64,000 nt of DNA, taken from NCBI RefSeq assembly GCF_018129065.1, contig NZ_JAAEDM010000007.1, positions 59,087-123,086 on the forward strand, in the 5' to 3' direction. The translations under genes were made by a program, and so were the position numbers. Below, piece after piece: positions 8,336-17,197 of the stretch (positions within the stretch are counted from its first letter, which is position 1; every line of letters begins with the position of its first letter). This DNA is from Neoroseomonas soli (GTDB lineage Bacteria; Pseudomonadota; Alphaproteobacteria; Acetobacterales; Acetobacteraceae). The notes under the pieces were generated by a model. The model was not told where the DNA came from and made no database searches. It worked only from the letters and a program-made list of their open reading frames with translations.

Positions 8336-8935
8336 TCAGTAGAACGGCGGCGTCACGGCCCAGAGCACGACCGCGCGCAGCGGCCCCGAATTTTCGAAGC
8401 GATGTGGCAGCGTGCTCTTGAAGCGGAAGGCGTCGCCGGCACCGAGCAGGCAGGTCTCGCCATCCACCTCGAGCTTCACGCTGCCTTCGAGGACCATGCC
8501 CGCATCCTCCCCGACATGCGTGTAGGGGGTGGGACCGGACGAGCCGCCGGGTTCGATCGTGACATAGAGCAACTCGATGCTGCCCTCGCCCGCCGGCACC
8601 AGCAGTTCCTTCGTCACACCGTTGGTGCCGAGCGACAGCGTTCGACGATCGGAGCGCCGGAGGACCCAGGCGGGCGCGCCGGACGAACTTGGCCCATCGG
8701 AAAAGAACCAGCTGATCGGCACTTCCAGTGCCTCGGCCACGCGCTGCAGCGTGCGGATGGAAGGCGCGGAGACGCCGCGCTCCATCTGGCTGAGCATCCC
8801 GGTGGACACGCCGCTTTCCTCCGACAGCGCCTGAAGCGTCAGGGCTCGCCGTCGTCGGAGGTCACGCAGCCGCCGGCCGATGTCGGCCAGCGCCTGGGCA
8901 TCCTCGCCGAGGCCGGGCCGGGTCACCTCATTCAT
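8336..8935 (-). CDS. XRE-family transcriptional regulator with C-terminal cupin domain
   Basis: 199 residues. A helix-turn-helix of the lambda-repressor type occupies about 16-72 (LRDLRRRRALTLQALSEESG; MLSQMERGVSAPSIRTLQ), followed by a cupin-2 sensor domain at about 105-195 (GEDAGMVLEGSVKLEVDGE and FKSTLPHRFEN). This PuuR-like architecture usually senses a small metabolite and controls adjacent catabolic genes. It is divergent from hyuA with 92 bases between the start codons, and a perfect 8+8 palindrome touches its own start codon, fitting autoregulation plus control of the hyu operon. Confidence 0.9.
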   Translation of the reverse strand: MNEVTRPGLGEDAQALADIGRRLRDLRRRRALTLQALSEESGVSTGMLSQMERGVSAPSIRTLQRVAEALEVPISWFFSDGPSSSGAPAWVLRRSDRRTLSLGTNGVTKELLVPAGEGSIELLYVTIEPGGSSGPTPYTHVGEDAGMVLEGSVKLEVDGETCLLGAGDAFRFKSTLPHRFENSGPLRAVVLWAVTPPFY

Positions 8936-8960
8936 TGAAAATTCCAGGGTCCAATTTTCA
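8936..8960. promoter_or_regulatory. probable operator: inverted repeat TGAAAATT-N9-AATTTTCA
   Basis: Two perfect 8-base arms (8936-8943 and 8953-8960) separated by 9 bases, strikingly AT-rich within 68% GC DNA. The site abuts the start codon of the XRE-cupin regulator and lies 68 bases upstream of hyuA, so a bound dimer would block regulator translation or transcription and influence the divergent promoter. The arms and position are seen; binding by the adjacent regulator is inferred. Confidence 0.6.
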
Positions 8961-9027
8961 CTCTTGCTGAATGTGACCGTCCCATGACTACCATAGCGTC
9001 GAAAATCGGAGGTGCGGAAGGAAAACC

Positions 9028-11037
9028 ATGCGGGTCGGCATTGAGGTGGGCGGAACCTTCACCGATCTGGTTGCCCTGGATGGCAGCCGGGCGATCGTCA
9101 CCAAGGTGCCGAGCACGCCGCGCAGCCCCGATGTCGGCGCTTTCAATGCGCTGGTCGCGGGCGGCATCCCGCCGGCGGCTGTCACCGACCTGGTGCACGG
9201 TTCGACAGTCGCGACGAACGCCATCCTGGAGCGCCGCGGCGCGAAGATCGCGTTCGTCACGACCCGCGGCTTCCGCGACATCCTCTTCCTGCAGCGCCAC
9301 GACCGCCGCAGCATCTATGACCTGCGCTACGCCAAGCCGGCGCCGCCGGTGCGCCGGCGCGACTGCTTCGAGGTGACGGAACGCCTTGATGCGCAGGGCA
9401 ACGTGGTGCTGCCGCTCGACGAGGGCGGGATCGTGCGGGACCTGATCCCCGCGCTCGCCGCAGGTGGCTATGCGGCGGTCGCGATCTGCCTGCTGTCCTC
9501 CTACGCATCGCCGGCCCACGAGATGCGACTGGCGGAGCTGATCGGCGCCGCGCTGCCGGATGTGCGCATCGCGCCGAGCTACGCCATCGCCCCGGAATTC
9601 CGCGAGTTCGAGCGCGCTTCGACCACCGTGCTTTCCGCCTATGTGCAGCCGGTGATCGACGGCTACCTCGATCGCTTCGGCGACAAACTCGCGGGCGCCG
9701 GCTTCGCCGGGCGGTTCAGCGTCATGCAGTCGAATGGCGGGCGTCTGCCGGCGGTTGCCATGCGGCGCAACGCCATCACCGCCCTTTTCAGTGGCCCGGC
9801 CGCGGGCGTGGTCGGCGCCATCCGCCAGGCCGGGCGCTCGGGGCGCGGCGACCTCATCACCTTCGACATGGGCGGCACCTCCACGGACGTTTCCCTGGTG
9901 CAGGGCGGTGAGGCCGCGCTGGCGCCGGAGACGGAGGTTGACGGCCTGCCGATCCGCACGCCGGTGCTCGACATCGTCTCGGTGGGCGCGGGTGGCGGCA
10001 GCCTCGTCTGGATCGACGAAGGCGGCATGCTGCGCGTCGGCCCGCGCAGCGCCGGTGCGGATCCGGGCCCTGCCTGCTACGGCCGTGGCGGCACGCTGCC
10101 GACCGTGACGGATGCGCATGTGGTGCGCGGCACCATCCGGCCAGAGAGCTTCCTCGGCGGCACGATGAGCCTCGATGCCGATGCGGCGCACCGCGCCTTC
10201 CAGGAGGTCGCGGCGAAACTCGGCACCGATGTGCGAGGCGCGGCGGCGGCGGCGATCCGCCTGGCGGTCGCGAACATCGTGCGCGCCATCCAGTTGGTCT
10301 CCACCGAACGCGGGCGCGATCCGCGCGACTACGCGCTGGTGCCCTTCGGCGGCGCCGGGCCCCTCCTGGCGGCCGAGATCGCGGACGAACTCGGCATTTC
10401 CGAAATCCTGGTGCCGCCCAATCCGGGCGTCATATCCGCGCTTGGCCTGCTGTCGGCGGACTACGTGAAGGTCTACGGCGTCACGCGGCGCATGATGCTC
10501 GACGGGGCGGCGCCGGACGCGCTGCGCACCTCTGAGGCCGCGCTGCGCAGCGCGGCGGAAGCGGAATTCCGTGACCTCGGTCTCGACGGCGGGCTCGAAT
10601 ACGCGCTGGAGGCCGACATGCGTTTCGTCGGCCAGGCCTTCGAGATCCCGGTGGCGATCGAGGAGGCCGCGCTGCAGGGGCTGACAGCCGCCGACCTGGC
10701 CGAGCGCTTCACGGCTGCGCATCGCCGCGTCTACCTCCATGGCGGCGAGCCCGGCCGCAAGGCGGAGATCGTCTCCCTGCGCTACAGCGTGCGGCGGCGG
10801 CTCGACACGCTGCCCGAGGTCCGTGAACGCGACGGTGCGGACCGCACCGGCACCGCGCCGATCCGCGCCGCCGACGGGCGCACGCTCGAAGCGAAGCTGG
10901 TGCCGGCCGCGACCTTCTCCGGCGCCATTGCCGGGCCGGCACTGATCGAAGGCTATTCCTCGACCGCCTGGGTGCCCGAGGGATGGAGCGCACGGCGCGA
11001 TGAGGCCGGCAACCTGATCCTGCGGAGGACCGCGTGA
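9028..11037 (+). CDS. hyuA: hydantoinase/oxoprolinase subunit A (ATP-binding)
   Basis: 669 residues, close to the usual 680-700 for HyuA. N-terminal ASKHA nucleotide motif IEVGGTFTDLV at 4-14, then GSTVATNAILERRG, and the second phosphate-binding motif FDMGGTSTDVS at about 284-294, followed by VGAGGGSL. HyuA and HyuB together cleave a cyclic amide (hydantoin, 5-oxoproline, N-methylhydantoin and related lactams) using ATP. An AAGGAAAA Shine-Dalgarno precedes the ATG. First gene of an operon running to 20366, divergent from the XRE-cupin regulator. The exact substrate cannot be read from sequence. Confidence 0.9.
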   Translation: MRVGIEVGGTFTDLVALDGSRAIVTKVPSTPRSPDVGAFNALVAGGIPPAAVTDLVHGSTVATNAILERRGAKIAFVTTRGFRDILFLQRHDRRSIYDLRYAKPAPPVRRRDCFEVTERLDAQGNVVLPLDEGGIVRDLIPALAAGGYAAVAICLLSSYASPAHEMRLAELIGAALPDVRIAPSYAIAPEFREFERASTTVLSAYVQPVIDGYLDRFGDKLAGAGFAGRFSVMQSNGGRLPAVAMRRNAITALFSGPAAGVVGAIRQAGRSGRGDLITFDMGGTSTDVSLVQGGEAALAPETEVDGLPIRTPVLDIVSVGAGGGSLVWIDEGGMLRVGPRSAGADPGPACYGRGGTLPTVTDAHVVRGTIRPESFLGGTMSLDADAAHRAFQEVAAKLGTDVRGAAAAAIRLAVANIVRAIQLVSTERGRDPRDYALVPFGGAGPLLAAEIADELGISEILVPPNPGVISALGLLSADYVKVYGVTRRMMLDGAAPDALRTSEAALRSAAEAEFRDLGLDGGLEYALEADMRFVGQAFEIPVAIEEAALQGLTAADLAERFTAAHRRVYLHGGEPGRKAEIVSLRYSVRRRLDTLPEVRERDGADRTGTAPIRAADGRTLEAKLVPAATFSGAIAGPALIEGYSSTAWVPEGWSARRDEAGNLILRRTA

Positions 11038-12680
11038 TGCGCCTCGACCCCGTCGAATACGCCATCCTCAGCCAGTCGCTCATCGCCGCCGCGCGGGAGA
11101 TGGGCGCGAAGCTGATCCGGTCCGCCTATTCCACCATCCTGCGCGAGGCGCGGGACGGCTCCGCCGCGCTGCTCGACGCGCGTGGCCAGACGGTGGCGCA
11201 GGCGGAGCTCATCCCGATGCAGCTCGGCACCATCGGCCGGATCTTCGGCCCCTGCGCCGCGATGTTCCCGCCCCAGACGCTGAAGCCGGGCGAGGTGCTC
11301 TTCATCAACGACCCCTATTCCGGCGGCCAGCACCTGCAGGACGTCTTCATCTTCCATCCCATCCATGTGGACGGGGAGGTGATCGGCTTCGCCGCGTCGG
11401 TGGCGCACCACCTCGACCTCGGCGGCGGCAGCCCGGGCCTGAACCCGGCGGCGATGGACGTCTACTCGGAGGGGCTGATCATCCCGCCGATGAAGATCGA
11501 GCTCGAACGCGACTGGCACGGCGGCGGCTTCGAGCGGTTGCTGCGCGCGAATGTCCGCGTGCCGCACCAGACCATGGGCGACTTCGACGCGCAGATGGCC
11601 GCGAACGCCATCGGCGTGCTGCGGGTGCAGGAACTCGCGAAGCGTTACGGCGTGGACAAGGTGCGCGCCACGATGGCCGCGCTGCAGGACTATTCCGAGA
11701 CGCGCATGCGCGCCGCCATCGCCGCGGTTCCTGACGGCGTCTACGTCGGCGAGGACGCAGTGGATGACGACGGCATCAGCGATACGCCGCTGCCGGTGCG
11801 TGCCACCGTCACGGTGAAGGGCGAATCCATCTCGGTGGACTTCACCGGCACCTCGCCGCAGGTGCGGACCAACCTCAACGCGCCCTTCGCCTCGACGGTC
11901 TCGGCCACGGTGTCGGCCATCAAGGCGGCGCTGACCAGCCCGGACATTCCGTTCAACGACGGCGCCATGCGCCCGATCGACGTCGAGGCGCCGCACGGCT
12001 CCCTGCTGAACCCGCGCCACCCGGCGCCGGTGCGGGCCCGCATGGAAGCCTGCTCGCGTGCCTGGAACGCGGTCATGAAGGCGCTCGCCAAGGCGGTCCC
12101 TGAACGCGTCATCGCCCCCGGCTTCGACACCACCACGTCCTTCTGCCTGTCGCATCTCCGGCAACACGGGTGGTCGGTCTATCTCGAGGTCTACGGCGGC
12201 GGCTTCGGGGCGACCGCGGAAAGCGACGGCTGCGATGGCGTGGACAACCCGCTGTCCAACTGTTCCAACACGCCGGTCGAGGCGATGGACCAGGACTTCT
12301 CGTTCTTCCGCGTCACCGACTACGCGCTGCGCCCCGACAGCGCGGGCGGCGGCGCGCACCGTGGCGGGGCAGGGTTCGTGCGCCGCTTCGAGATCCTCGA
12401 GGACGGCACCAAGCTCGCCCTCTATTCCGACCGTTTCCGCCGCGCCCCGGAAGGCCTGTTCGGCGGCGGGCCGGGTGCGACCGGCTGGTGCGAGGTGCAG
12501 CGGGACGGGCAGCGCATCGACATGCGCTCCAAGGACCAGATGGAGCTGCGCCGGGGCGACATCGTGACCCTCGCGCTCGGCGGCGGCGCCGGATACGGGG
12601 ACCCGGCCCGGCGCGATGCCGCCGCGGCGGCCCGCGACTTCGAGGATGGGCTGGTCACGACGGCAGCGGGCGCGGCCTGA
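11037..12680 (+). CDS. hyuB: hydantoinase B/oxoprolinase subunit B
   Basis: 547 residues from ATG 11037, which shares its A with the hyuA stop (TGATG); GTG 11034 is an in-frame alternative. Family landmarks are the N-terminal LIRSAYSTILREARD, FINDPYSGGQHLQDV (FINDPY signature at about 89-94), HHLDLGG, and the C-terminal GGGAGYGDP. It partners HyuA, the ATP-phosphorylating subunit, for ring opening. Strict overlap implies stoichiometric co-translation. Confidence 0.92.
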   Translation: MRLDPVEYAILSQSLIAAAREMGAKLIRSAYSTILREARDGSAALLDARGQTVAQAELIPMQLGTIGRIFGPCAAMFPPQTLKPGEVLFINDPYSGGQHLQDVFIFHPIHVDGEVIGFAASVAHHLDLGGGSPGLNPAAMDVYSEGLIIPPMKIELERDWHGGGFERLLRANVRVPHQTMGDFDAQMAANAIGVLRVQELAKRYGVDKVRATMAALQDYSETRMRAAIAAVPDGVYVGEDAVDDDGISDTPLPVRATVTVKGESISVDFTGTSPQVRTNLNAPFASTVSATVSAIKAALTSPDIPFNDGAMRPIDVEAPHGSLLNPRHPAPVRARMEACSRAWNAVMKALAKAVPERVIAPGFDTTTSFCLSHLRQHGWSVYLEVYGGGFGATAESDGCDGVDNPLSNCSNTPVEAMDQDFSFFRVTDYALRPDSAGGGAHRGGAGFVRRFEILEDGTKLALYSDRFRRAPEGLFGGGPGATGWCEVQRDGQRIDMRSKDQMELRRGDIVTLALGGGAGYGDPARRDAAAAARDFEDGLVTTAAGAA

Positions 12681-12684
12681 GGCG

Positions 12685-13977
12685 ATGGCACGCTCCGCCG
12701 ACAGCTTCCGCTCATCGCTCTGGGCTGCGACGGCGGAGGAGCCCGCCATCGCGGCACCGCCGCTGGCGGGTGAGGCGACGGCCGATGTCGCCGTCATCGG
12801 CGGCGGCTACACCGGCTTGTCCTCGGCGCTGAACCTCGCGGAAGCGGGCGCGCGCGTCGTCCTGCTCGAGGCGCGGGAGGTCGGCTTCGGCGGCTCGGGC
12901 CGCAATGGCGGGCAGGTCATCCCTGGGCTCAAGCTCGACCCTTCCGAGATGCGGGCGCAGTGGGGCGAGGAGCGCGGGGCCGCCCTGGCGCGCGCTGTGG
13001 GGGCTTCCGCCGATGCGGTCTTTGCGCGCATCGACAGGCACGGCATCCGCTGTTCGCCACAGCGCAACGGCTGGATCCAGGCGGCGCACGCCACGCCGGC
13101 GCTGGCGCGCGTGATGCGGCGCGGCGCGGAATGGCAGCAGGCTGGCGCGCCCGTGACGATGTTCGACGCCGCCGCTTTGGCGAGGCAGATCGGCACGCGG
13201 GAATATGTCGGCGGCTGGCGCGATGGCCGCGCCGGCACGATCAACCCCTTGGCCTATGCGCGCGGGTTGGCCCGCGCGGCCATTGCCGCCGGGGCCGTGC
13301 TGCACGCGGACAGTCCCGCCACGTCGCTGCGCCGGGAAGGCACGGGCTGGCGGATCGAGACGCCGGGCGGCGTGCTGCGCGCCCGCAGCGTCATCATCGG
13401 CACCAATGCCTACAGCGACGCCCTCGTGCCCGGCCTCGCGCAGACGCTGCTGACGGTGCAGAGCATCCTGATCGCGACCGCGCCGCTGCCCGAGGACATG
13501 GCCGCGCGAATCCTACCGCATGGGGAATGCGTCTCGGAAACGCGGCGGCTGGCCTTCTACTTCCGGCGCTCGCCGGACGGACGGCTCGTCCTCGGCGGGC
13601 GCGGTGCGGCGGGGGATGAGGAACGCGAGAGCCTGTTCAATGCCCTGCACGGGGCCCTCGCGCGGCTCTACCCGGAAGCCGCGTCGCTGCCGATCACCCA
13701 TCGCTGGTCGGGCCAGGTGGCGCTGACGCTCGACGGCCTTCCACGCGTGCACGAACCGCAGCCCGGGCTCTTCATCGGCATCGGCTACAACGGCCGCGGC
13801 GTCGCCATGGGAACGCTGATGGGCGAATGGCTGGCGCGGCGCGTCCATGCCGGCACCGAGACCCCGCTTCCGCGCACCGACGTTTCGCCGATACCCTGGC
13901 ATGCGCTGCGCAAGCCAGCCATCGCGCTCGGCATTACCTGGGCCTGGGCCCGCGACAAGATGGGATTTGCCGGATGA
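12685..13977 (+). CDS. FAD-dependent amine/amino-acid oxidoreductase (DAO family)
   Basis: 430 residues from ATG 12685, just after TGAGG; longer upstream readings overlap hyuB. The Rossmann FAD motif is VAVIGGGYTGLSSALNLAE (about 34-52), followed by SGRNGGQV, a feature of the gamma-glutamylputrescine oxidase (PuuB)/OrdL branch. Near the C-terminus is GIGYNGRGVAMGT, the second FAD contact. It probably oxidises an amine or N-substituted amino acid released by, or feeding, the HyuAB ring-opening step. Its stop overlaps the next start as ATGA. Confidence 0.88.
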   Translation: MARSADSFRSSLWAATAEEPAIAAPPLAGEATADVAVIGGGYTGLSSALNLAEAGARVVLLEAREVGFGGSGRNGGQVIPGLKLDPSEMRAQWGEERGAALARAVGASADAVFARIDRHGIRCSPQRNGWIQAAHATPALARVMRRGAEWQQAGAPVTMFDAAALARQIGTREYVGGWRDGRAGTINPLAYARGLARAAIAAGAVLHADSPATSLRREGTGWRIETPGGVLRARSVIIGTNAYSDALVPGLAQTLLTVQSILIATAPLPEDMAARILPHGECVSETRRLAFYFRRSPDGRLVLGGRGAAGDEERESLFNALHGALARLYPEAASLPITHRWSGQVALTLDGLPRVHEPQPGLFIGIGYNGRGVAMGTLMGEWLARRVHAGTETPLPRTDVSPIPWHALRKPAIALGITWAWARDKMGFAG

Positions 13978-15113
13978 CGGAGAGCGCCCTGTTCAGCCCG
14001 ATCAAGCTGGGCGAGGTCACGCTGCGCAACCGCATCATGATCTCGCCGATGCAGCAGTACATGGCGGGTACCGACGGCCTGCCGAACGCCTTCCACGCGC
14101 AGCATTACGGCCGGCAGGGGATCGGCGGCGCCGGCACGGTGATGACCGAGGCGCTCGCCGTCTCGCCCGAGGGGCGGGTCACCTGGCACGACCTCGGCCT
14201 GTGGAACGACGCCCAGGGCGAGGCCCTGAAGCCCATTGTGGCGAAGCTGGCGGCGGCCGGCGCGGTGCCGGCGACGCAACTCATTCATGCCGGCCGCAAG
14301 GGCAGTGTCGGGCGCCCGTGGGAAGGCTACAATCCGTTGACGGCGGAGGATGCCGCGCGCGGATCCCCGCCCTGGACGACGCTTGCCGCCAGCGCGGTTC
14401 CCGCCAATGCGGGCTGGCACACGCCCGCGGCGATGGATGAGGACACGATCGCGCAGACCATCGACGCCTACCATGCGGCGACGCGGCGCGCGGTGGCCGC
14501 GGGCTTCCGCTTTCTCGAGATTCATGCGGCGCACGGCTATCTCATCCACTCCTTCCTCTCGCCGATCGGCAACCGGCGGGACGACCGCTGGGGTGGCGAC
14601 CTGGCGGGAAGGATGCGCTTCCTGCTGGCGATCACGGAGGCTGTGCGTGCGGCCTGGCCGTCCGGGCTGCCGCTGTCGGTCCGCCTGTCCTGCGTCGATG
14701 ACCAGCCGGGCGGGTGGACCCTCGACGACAGCGTGGCGGCCGCGATCGAGTTGAAGGCGCGCGGCGTCGACCTCGTCGACTGCTCCTCCGGCGGTCTCGG
14801 GGAACGCACGACGACGAAGATGGTCCGGCGCGAGGAAGGCTATCAGGTGCCCTTCGCCGAGCGCATCCGGCGCGAGGCCGACGTCAGGACGATCGCCGTC
14901 GGGCTGATCCGCACGCCCGCCTACGCCGAGAGCGTGATCCGGGAAGGCCGCGCGGACATCGTGGCACTCGGGCGCGAGGTGCTGTTCAATCCGCACTGGG
15001 CATTGCACGCGGCCCAGGCGCTCGGAGCCGATCCGGGCTTCGGGGGATGGCCGCCGGCCTGGGGCTGGTGGCTGGAAAAGCGGGCCCGCGCCGCGCGCGC
15101 CCCCGCGGCATAA
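13974..15113 (+). CDS. NADH:flavin oxidoreductase, old yellow enzyme family (YqjM-like)
   Basis: 379 residues from ATG 13974 (ATGA overlap). The FMN barrel shows HAGRKGS at 105-111, the substrate-binding His pair in EIHAAHGYLIH (His184 and His187), GNRRDDRWGG, VRLS, and the phosphate site ALGREVLFNP. The redox-tuning Cys of YqjM (in SPMC) is replaced: here SPMQQY, with Gln27. These enzymes reduce activated C=C bonds or demethylate with NAD(P)H. Downstream of an amine oxidase and hydantoinase, it may act on an unsaturated cyclic intermediate. Confidence 0.88.
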   Translation: MTESALFSPIKLGEVTLRNRIMISPMQQYMAGTDGLPNAFHAQHYGRQGIGGAGTVMTEALAVSPEGRVTWHDLGLWNDAQGEALKPIVAKLAAAGAVPATQLIHAGRKGSVGRPWEGYNPLTAEDAARGSPPWTTLAASAVPANAGWHTPAAMDEDTIAQTIDAYHAATRRAVAAGFRFLEIHAAHGYLIHSFLSPIGNRRDDRWGGDLAGRMRFLLAITEAVRAAWPSGLPLSVRLSCVDDQPGGWTLDDSVAAAIELKARGVDLVDCSSGGLGERTTTKMVRREEGYQVPFAERIRREADVRTIAVGLIRTPAYAESVIREGRADIVALGREVLFNPHWALHAAQALGADPGFGGWPPAWGWWLEKRARAARAPAA

Positions 15114-15130
15114 AAAGGGAGAGTGGAACG

Positions 15131-16318
15131 ATGATGCGACGCAGGACGTTGTTCGGGGCCAGCGCGGGGATGCTGGCAGTTCCCTCCCTGGCGCGGGCGC
15201 AGGGCGGACAATTGCAGGTGGCGGGCGTCTACTCGCTGTCCGGCACCTTCGCCAATGTCGGCGACCTGCTCAACAAGGGCACCCAGTGGGCCTTCGAGCA
15301 CTACGGCAACGCCGCGGGGCAACGCATCAACTACACGCTGCTGGACGACCAGGGCGATCCGGGCCGCGCCGTGCGCCGCGTGCAGGAAGCGATGGGCCAG
15401 GGCGTGAAGCACATCGTCGGCTGCACGACCTCGGCCATCGCGCTCGCGGTCGCGAAGGAAGTGCACGCCCGCGGTGGCGTCTACATCCACATGGCCGGGG
15501 CCGACGAGGCCACGGGATCGGAGTGCAACCGCGCATCCTTCCGCTGGCCTGGTGCGAGCTTCACCGCCATCAACGCGACGGTGCGCCCCTTCATCGAACG
15601 CAACGCCAACGCGAAGCGCTGGTACACCATCACCGGCCAGTATGTGTTCGGTGAGAGCCTGCTGACCAACCTGAAGTCCGTGCTGCAGGACGCCGGCCAC
15701 CAGCACATCGGGAATTCGTACCACTCGCTGAGCGAGCGCGAGTATTCCGGCTACATCACCGCCGCCATCTCGGCGCGGCCGGACGTGCTGGCCATCTGCA
15801 ACTTCGGCAACCAGACGCTCGACGTGCTGCGCCAGGCCGTGTCCTTCGGCATGAAGCGCAACGTGAAGATCGTCGTACCGTGGTCGACCGGGCTCGACCA
15901 GTTCCAGGCCTGGGGACCGGACATCTGCGAAGGTGTCTACTTCGGCGTGAACTACTGGCACGGCGTGGAAGCGCCGGGGAACCGCGTGGTGCAGCAGGTG
16001 GTGCGCCAGAAGACCAACGGCACGACCAATTACCTGCAGGCCTGCGGCTGGGCGGTGGCGCAGATGCTGGTGGAAGGCGCCAACAAGGCAGGTTCCACGG
16101 AGATCCCGGCGCTGATCCGCGCGCTCGAGGGACTTTCCTATGAGGGCCCGACCGGCACGGAACTGATCCGCGCCGAGGACCATCAGGTGATCAAGGACTA
16201 CTACCTGATGCTGGGCAAGGCGCGCTCCGCAATGCGCGACCCGGCCGACTTCGCCGAGGTGGTTGCCGGAACCAAGGCGTTCCAGCCGCCGGAGCGCACC
16301 GGCTGCCGGATGACCTGA
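15131..16318 (+). CDS. ABC transporter substrate-binding protein, branched-chain amino acid type (LivK-like)
   Basis: 395 residues with signal RRRTLFGASAGMLAVPSLARAQ and a good Shine-Dalgarno (AAAGGGAGAG) before ATG 15131. The mature protein begins with VAGVYSLSGTFANVGDLLNKG, typical of Peripla_BP_6, with [15 protein letters not shown] and a C-terminal KDYYLMLGKA. It supplies the LivHMGF-type permease that follows immediately. Because it is embedded in the hyu operon, its ligand is probably the substrate of HyuAB rather than leucine. Confidence 0.9.
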   Translation: MMRRRTLFGASAGMLAVPSLARAQGGQLQVAGVYSLSGTFANVGDLLNKGTQWAFEHYGNAAGQRINYTLLDDQGDPGRAVRRVQEAMGQGVKHIVGCTTSAIALAVAKEVHARGGVYIHMAGADEATGSECNRASFRWPGASFTAINATVRPFIERNANAKRWYTITGQYVFGESLLTNLKSVLQDAGHQHIGNSYHSLSEREYSGYITAAISARPDVLAICNFGNQTLDVLRQAVSFGMKRNVKIVVPWSTGLDQFQAWGPDICEGVYFGVNYWHGVEAPGNRVVQQVVRQKTNGTTNYLQACGWAVAQMLVEGANKAGSTEIPALIRALEGLSYEGPTGTELIRAEDHQVIKDYYLMLGKARSAMRDPADFAEVVAGTKAFQPPERTGCRMT

Positions 16319-16333
16319 AGGGGAAGCGCGGGC

Positions 16334-17197
16334 GTGTCGGGTCAGGTTCTCGTCTTCCAGCTGCTGAACGGCATCGGCATCGGGATGATCTACTTCCTGT
16401 TGTCGGTCGGGCTGACGATGATCTTCGGCCTGATGCGCTTCGTGAACTTCGCGCACGGGGCGCTGTACCTCGTCGCGGCATACGCGGCCTACGTCGTCAG
16501 CCAGGCGACGGGGTCCATGCTCTGGGCCCTGCTGTTCGGGCCACTGGCGGCGGCGCTGCTGGCGGTGGTCGCGGAGCGGCTACTGCTCCGCCACACCTAC
16601 GCCATGCCGCATGAGGCGCAGATCCTCATCACCTTCGCGGTCGCGCTGATCGTGCAGGAAGGGGTGATCCTGGTCTTCGATCCACTCGCCAAGAACGTGC
16701 CGGTGCCAGACTTCCTCTCCGGCATCGTCTTCCTCGGGCCGTTCGTCTATCCGGCCTACCGGCTGGCGGTCGTCGCCGTCTCTGCCGCCGTGGCGGTGCT
16801 GCTCTGGTTCGCGCTGGAGCGCACGCGTTTCGGCGCGATCCTGCGCGCAGGATCGGAAAGCACGGAGATGGTCAGCCTGCTCGGCATCGACGTGCATCGT
16901 GTGTTCCTCGGGGCCTTCGCCCTCGGCGGCGCGCTGGCCGGCCTGGCCGGCGCGCTGGCCGCGCCGCTGCGCGGCGTGGAGCCCTTCATGGGCCTGGAAG
17001 CCCTGGGCATCGCCTTCGTCGTCGTGGTGGTGGGCGGCATCGGCTCCTTCACGGGCGCGCTGCTCGGCGGTCTGCTGATCGGCGTCGTTCAGAGTGTCAT
17101 GAGCAGCCTCTGGCCCGAAGGCGCAAGGCTGATGATCTACGGCGCCATGGCTCTGGTTCTGCTGGTGCGCCCGGCTGGCCTCATGGGGCGTGCATGA
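16334..17197 (+). CDS. branched-chain-type ABC transporter permease (LivH-like)
   Basis: 287 residues from GTG 16334. About eight membrane helices; the family signature GLMRFVNFAHGALYLVAAYAA is at about 36-56 and the EAA-type loop is GSESTEMVSLLGIDVHRVF, followed by GGIGSFTGALLGGLLIG. It forms the inner-membrane channel with the LivM-like protein. The stop overlaps the next start (ATGA at 17194-17197). Confidence 0.92.
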   Translation: MSGQVLVFQLLNGIGIGMIYFLLSVGLTMIFGLMRFVNFAHGALYLVAAYAAYVVSQATGSMLWALLFGPLAAALLAVVAERLLLRHTYAMPHEAQILITFAVALIVQEGVILVFDPLAKNVPVPDFLSGIVFLGPFVYPAYRLAVVAVSAAVAVLLWFALERTRFGAILRAGSESTEMVSLLGIDVHRVFLGAFALGGALAGLAGALAAPLRGVEPFMGLEALGIAFVVVVVGGIGSFTGALLGGLLIGVVQSVMSSLWPEGARLMIYGAMALVLLVRPAGLMGRA

